9,842 nt of DNA from JBDTZF01 sp040005265. Its GTDB lineage: Bacteria > Verrucomicrobiota > Verrucomicrobiia > Chthoniobacterales > UBA10450. Below the pieces are notes generated by a model. The model was given only the letters and a program-made list of their open reading frames with translations. It did not search any database and had not been told where the DNA came from. Of the stretch, positions 6,930-9,842 are shown piece after piece. The stretch spans positions 1 to 9,842 of the forward strand of contig JBDTZF010000102.1 of NCBI GenBank assembly GCA_040005265.1. The letters run 5' to 3'. Every line of letters starts with the position of its first letter. Position 1 is the stretch's first letter. The translations under genes were made by a program, and so were the position numbers.

Positions 6930-8165
6930 CAAGGCCTTCTCCCGCAAATCGATTGCCGCGTTCAGCGCGTGATCAAAACTTTTCCCGTCGTCGGGTGTCC
7001 GTTCTCGATCCTGATATACGACCGGGGGTTTTGCCAGATCACGAACATCGAACTCAGGCGGCACATCTCCCATCAGGTTCTCAAAAAATTTCGCGGCACT
7101 CTCAGGAAACGGAAAACAGCGCCAGAGCGAGTAGGCGTTCAACCCGTTGTTGTAGGCTGTGCGCGAAACCGTCGACGAAACCGAATAGACCGCTTCGATT
7201 GAGCCGAAGTGTCGCAAAAAATAAAGCTCACCCGCTTCCCGGTCGTTCTCTATTTGAAAATCTTCCAAATTGAGCCGTTGCGCCTCATTCGTTTCCGCGG
7301 GATGCGGCCGATAAATGAGATCGCAATTTTCTCCGTAATGCCCGCGCAGATAATCGAGACATAGATTCAGATGTTCAATGTAAACGTCCGGCGCCAAATT
7401 ATGAATGAGCAAGAAGGGCGTCCCGAAAAATATGACGCGACGATGTCGATCCTGTTCGCCATTGCGTGTGTCGCCTGCCTCAATCCCGCGCAGATCGGCC
7501 ATGCTCGGAAATCGCGCCGAGAACAAATGTGAATTTGGCGCCGCCAGCTCGCGACCGCTGTTGCTCATTACGATTACCGTGTCGTAAATCTCATCGGGAT
7601 CTTTTCGCAGTCGCTCGATACGGACCCCGTCGCCCCCCGGATTAATTCTCGGTTTGAAATGGATCGTGCGCTCAAGACCGGCCAACGGTTCCACTAATCG
7701 GTTTTGCAACCAACCGGATGTGGTGAAGCGATAACGCCCGCGTCCGCCGGTCCGGGTCAATTGGCGGTAAACCTTCTCGGGAACTCCCAGGATCTTGTAA
7801 ATGTCCGGGTGCGCCGACGCGACAGCGTTGCCGATTTTGAGAACACCGGCCAGACAAAGCAAAACGTCGGTCTCTGAATTAATCGGAAGGCCGGCGAGCT
7901 TTCGCTGGCGCTGCTTGTTTTGCTGAAAAAAGCGCGGCAGATCGCCAAACCCGCGGCAGCTCTCGATCCGGGCGAACGAATGCACGGACGCGAACCGGTC
8001 ACGGTAAGGCTCCCAATTCGCCCGTTCCCACCAGATAGAATATTCCCTGAGCAGATAACATCCGCCTGGAAAACGATGCTCGACCGCCTGCACCGCCGCG
8101 AGCGCGGTCGGCAACCGGTCCGGCCGCGTAATTGCGATCCAAAGTTTATCGGTCGCCGGACTCAT
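6924..8165 (-). CDS. Unrecognised 413-residue protein with glycosyltransferase-like HP and SS motifs
   Basis: I do not recognise this as a named family. It is a soluble 413-residue protein with no signal peptide or membrane helix. The C-terminal half has RPHP (H288, P289) and, about 40 residues later, YSVSSTVSRTA (S330/S331) followed by NNG. An HP motif and a Ser-Ser motif at this spacing are the hallmarks of GT-B sialyltransferase and polysialyltransferase-like or CDP-glycerol transferase-like enzymes, where they contact the nucleotide-sugar. RVIFFGTPF (243-251) looks like the first strand of the nucleotide-binding Rossmann domain, and residues 1-180 would be the acceptor domain. This fold assignment is inference from motifs only. 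The ATG at 8165 lies 18 bp after the queD stop, so cotranscription with queD is likely. The stop codon is within the repeat at 6824-6929. Confidence 0.72.
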   Translation of the reverse strand: MSPATDKLWIAITRPDRLPTALAAVQAVEHRFPGGCYLLREYSIWWERANWEPYRDRFASVHSFARIESCRGFGDLPRFFQQNKQRQRKLAGLPINSETDVLLCLAGVLKIGNAVASAHPDIYKILGVPEKVYRQLTRTGGRGRYRFTTSGWLQNRLVEPLAGLERTIHFKPRINPGGDGVRIERLRKDPDEIYDTVIVMSNSGRELAAPNSHLFSARFPSMADLRGIEAGDTRNGEQDRHRRVIFFGTPFLLIHNLAPDVYIEHLNLCLDYLRGHYGENCDLIYRPHPAETNEAQRLNLEDFQIENDREAGELYFLRHFGSIEAVYSVSSTVSRTAYNNGLNAYSLWRCFPFPESAAKFFENLMGDVPPEFDVRDLAKPPVVYQDRERTPDDGKSFDHALNAAIDLREKALL

Positions 8166-8183
8166 AAATTGACGATGTCGATC

Positions 8184-8546
8184 CTATTCGCCTCGATAAA
8201 CACAACGCGCGGTCGGTGTTTCGTGAATGACAATCTCGCAAAGACCCGGGCATTGCGGCTGCAGCTTTTTCCAAAACCACGCCGCCATATTTTCAATTGT
8301 CGGATTATCGAGTCCTTCGATCTCATTGAGATATGAATGATCCAGCAATTTCATTAACGGCTTCACCGCCGCAGAAATCTCCGCGTGATCGTAAATCCAC
8401 CCCGTTTTTGGATCGACATCTCCTTCCACCGAAATCTCGATCTTAAAACTGTGGCCGTGCATTCGCCGGCATTTGTGTCCCTCCGGCGCGCTGGGCAAGG
8501 TTTGGGCCGCCTCGAAAGTGAAGTCCTTGGTTAAGCGTGCGCGCAT
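8184..8546 (-). CDS. queD: 6-carboxy-5,6,7,8-tetrahydropterin synthase QueD
   Basis: QueD converts 7,8-dihydroneopterin triphosphate to 6-carboxytetrahydropterin, with loss of acetaldehyde and triphosphate, early in queuosine/7-deazapurine synthesis. The 120-residue length matches E. coli QueD, and the similarity runs end to end: FTFEAAQ, PEGHKC, HGHSF, DPKTGWIYD, LDHSYLN, ending YRGE as in E. coli. Visible active-site residues are catalytic C26, zinc ligands H30 and H32, D69/H70, and E109. The first zinc ligand of E. coli QueD (H16 in FEAAH) is Gln here (Q15, codon at 8504-8502). H24 in GHKC is near but is also present in the E. coli protein. queE lies upstream, separated by 175 bp that contain an inverted repeat. 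Identification is firm; the effect of the Gln is unknown. Confidence 0.93.
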   Translation of the reverse strand: MRARLTKDFTFEAAQTLPSAPEGHKCRRMHGHSFKIEISVEGDVDPKTGWIYDHAEISAAVKPLMKLLDHSYLNEIEGLDNPTIENMAAWFWKKLQPQCPGLCEIVIHETPTARCVYRGE

Positions 8547-8577
8547 GACCGAGAGGATACCACTGGTTGGCGCGGCT

Positions 8578-8711
8578 TGTCATCCCGGGCGGAGTGAGGG
8601 ACCTCACTCCAATAGAAAAACGTCCGACCTCCTCTCATTCGTCATCACGCTCTGGACGCTCGCATCGATTGATTCGAAACTGCGGGGTCCTTCGCTTCGC
8701 TCAGGATGACA
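8578..8711. repeat. Inverted repeat between queE and queD (TGTCATCC...GGATGACA family)
   Basis: Two 26-bp arms (8578-8603 and 8686-8711) are inverted copies with five differences, separated by 82 bp. Read as + strand RNA, four of the five differences become G-U pairs and only one is a true mismatch; on the - strand, where queE and queD are transcribed, those positions are C-A clashes. The right arm, GGTCCTTCGCTTCGCTCAGG plus ATGACA, is a well-known dispersed intergenic sequence in environmental bacteria. The element starts 10 bp past the queE stop and fills most of the queE-queD gap. Confidence 0.7.
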
Positions 8712-8721
8712 GAAGGGACCC

Positions 8722-9381
8722 TCACACTCCGCGCAGGGTCGGGGTCCAGATGAACTTGTGCATCTGGAGTTGGAAGCGCACGTCGAGTTTGTCCGCGAGA
8801 ATCCATTCCACGATCTGGCGCGGATCGATTCTGCCAAAAATGGGCGAGAACAAAACGGCGTTGCACCGGCCGGCGAGATCGAATCGCTGAACTTTTTCCC
8901 GCGACCATTCGTAATCTTCGCGTGAGCCGATCACGAACTTCACTTCATCAAGCTTCGTGAGATGATCGATATTCGCCCAAAGATTCTTGTCCACCTCACC
9001 GCTGCCGGGCGTTTTCAAATCCATGATTCGATGCACCCGCGCATCCACCGGTGCAATGTCGTGAGCGCCGCTCGTTTCAAGCAACACGGTGTGCCCGGCA
9101 TCGCATAACATCGACATCAGCGGGATGACATTCGGCTGCAGAAGCGGCTCCCCGCCCGTGACCTCGACCAGCGGACAACCGATTGCTGCGACCGCAGCGA
9201 CAATTTCGCCAAGGTTCTGCTTTTTACCTTCATAGAACGCGTATTCGGTGTCGCAGTAATTGCAGCGGAGATTGCAAAAAGTCAGCCGCACGAAAACACA
9301 TGGCTGCCCCGCCCAGCTGCTCTCGCCCTGGATCGAATGATAAATCTCATTAATCGTGAGCGTCTTTTCCTGTTCGGACAT
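8722..9381 (-). CDS. queE: 7-carboxy-7-deazaguanine synthase QueE (radical SAM)
   Basis: QueE is the radical S-adenosylmethionine enzyme that contracts 6-carboxytetrahydropterin to 7-carboxy-7-deazaguanine, the step after QueD. The 219-residue product is close to the E. coli length (about 223). It has the substrate loop IYHSIQGESSWAG (13-25), the cluster motif C36-N-L-R-C40-N-Y-C43 for the 4Fe-4S centre, the SAM-binding TGGEPLLQ (75-82), LETSG (101-105), DLKTPGSG (121-128), and a C-terminal QLQMHKFIW typical of QueE. The open frame runs on upstream to 9684, but that part overlaps the LysE gene in another frame and has no family features. The ATG at 9381 gives MSEQEKTLTINEIYHSIQGE and lies 14 bp after the LysE stop, suggesting cotranscription with it. 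Confidence 0.95.
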   Translation of the reverse strand: MSEQEKTLTINEIYHSIQGESSWAGQPCVFVRLTFCNLRCNYCDTEYAFYEGKKQNLGEIVAAVAAIGCPLVEVTGGEPLLQPNVIPLMSMLCDAGHTVLLETSGAHDIAPVDARVHRIMDLKTPGSGEVDKNLWANIDHLTKLDEVKFVIGSREDYEWSREKVQRFDLAGRCNAVLFSPIFGRIDPRQIVEWILADKLDVRFQLQMHKFIWTPTLRGV

Positions 9382-9395
9382 GTAAGAGATTGTTT

Positions 9396-9842
9396 CTACG
9401 CGAAAAGCCGGAGCGCAAGGTTCACTGCAAAATACAACATCACCGCGGCGGTCAAGATTTCCGTCCAGACCTGCCAGCCGGGTTTTGTGAAAACCCGCGC
9501 GCCGGCGGTGACCGCCACCGAGAGCACAATCGTCCATGTGACCGCACCCAGAACAACCGAACTGGCAAGGCCGAGCGAGTTCAGCAACGAAGGCGTCTTT
9601 AACAGACTCTGTTGACTGCCTATCACCGCCAGCCAGAAACCGATGTTCCAGGGACTGGACAACACGAAAAAGAATCCGAGCCAATAGCCGCCTTTGCCGC
9701 GAGCGGTCGTTGACATTCCCTGAGCCTCAATCGCTGGGCCGCGCCGCGCTGTCTTCCACGCCGCCCGCAGAAAAATAACCGCAAGAACAAGCAACAGCGC
9801 GAGACTGATTAGTCCGAGAACATTTTTGATTCCGGGCTTGTT
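9396..9842 (-). CDS. LysE/RhtB-family amino acid exporter, N-terminus beyond window
   Basis: Only the C-terminal 148 residues are in the window; the frame is open to the right edge and no start is seen before it, so this is a partial gene and not a short one. Four hydrophobic segments are visible (about GLISLALLLVLAVIFL, GYWLGFFFVLSSPWNIGFWL, SSVVLGAVTWTIVLSVAV and TAAVMLYFAVNLAL). The GFFFVLSSPWNIGFWLAV stretch matches the family's conserved segment with NP in helix 4, with Ser replacing Asn. LysE/RhtB proteins export lysine, arginine, homoserine or related amino acids. Its stop lies 14 bp before queE. A role in queuosine metabolism is not implied; the pairing may be chance clustering. Confidence 0.82.
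   Translation of the reverse strand, partial: NKPGIKNVLGLISLALLLVLAVIFLRAAWKTARRGPAIEAQGMSTTARGKGGYWLGFFFVLSSPWNIGFWLAVIGSQQSLLKTPSLLNSLGLASSVVLGAVTWTIVLSVAVTAGARVFTKPGWQVWTEILTAAVMLYFAVNLALRLFA

Noticed and set aside
9382..9395. preQ1 riboswitch upstream of queE
   Set aside because: Only 14 bp separate the genes, with no room for an aptamer.
9382..9684. N-terminal extension of queE with several cysteines
   Set aside because: It overlaps the LysE gene in another frame; the cysteines are a by-product of that overlap, and QueE begins naturally at 9381.

Overview
The window looks like ordinary chromosomal DNA from a moderately GC-rich, Gram-negative-type bacterium. Weak Shine-Dalgarno sequences, short dispersed inverted repeats between genes, and the mix of gene families would fit a soil Verrucomicrobiota or Acidobacteriota genome. 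That placement is an inference: there is no rRNA or other taxonomic marker here. I see no tRNA, rRNA, CRISPR array, transposase or phage gene.

Layout. Positions 15-6812 are on the + strand: an EamA-type exporter overlapping a ferritin-like/VIT metal transporter (MbfA type) by ATGA; a small secreted cupin; an APC-family amino acid permease; then a fold-type I PLP aminotransferase, a class I glutamine amidotransferase-like hydrolase (peptidase C26, PuuD-like) and a HAD phosphatase. The last two are 16 bp apart. Positions 6924-9842 are on the - strand, read from right to left: a LysE/RhtB exporter cut by the window edge, queE, queD, and an unrecognised 413-residue protein with glycosyltransferase-like HP and SS motifs. 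The two blocks converge around 6813-6923. No gap without a gene exceeds 180 bp.

How the genes work together. QueD and QueE are consecutive steps from dihydroneopterin triphosphate to 7-carboxy-7-deazaguanine, the precursor of queuosine and related deazapurines; queC and queF are not in the window. The permease, aminotransferase, C26 hydrolase and HAD phosphatase together suggest uptake and turnover of an amino acid or gamma-glutamyl compound, but the substrate cannot be read from the sequence. The exporter plus ferritin-VIT pair suggests detoxification, with iron/manganese export for the second gene.

The less ordinary content is: (a) short palindromic repeats in three intergenic gaps, two of which supply the stop codon of a neighbouring gene; (b) QueD with Gln in place of the first zinc-ligand His; (c) the unrecognised HP/SS-motif protein next to queD; (d) a 22-bp near-identical repeat shared by the interior of that gene and the queD end. 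I did not find a clear new defence or mobile system.
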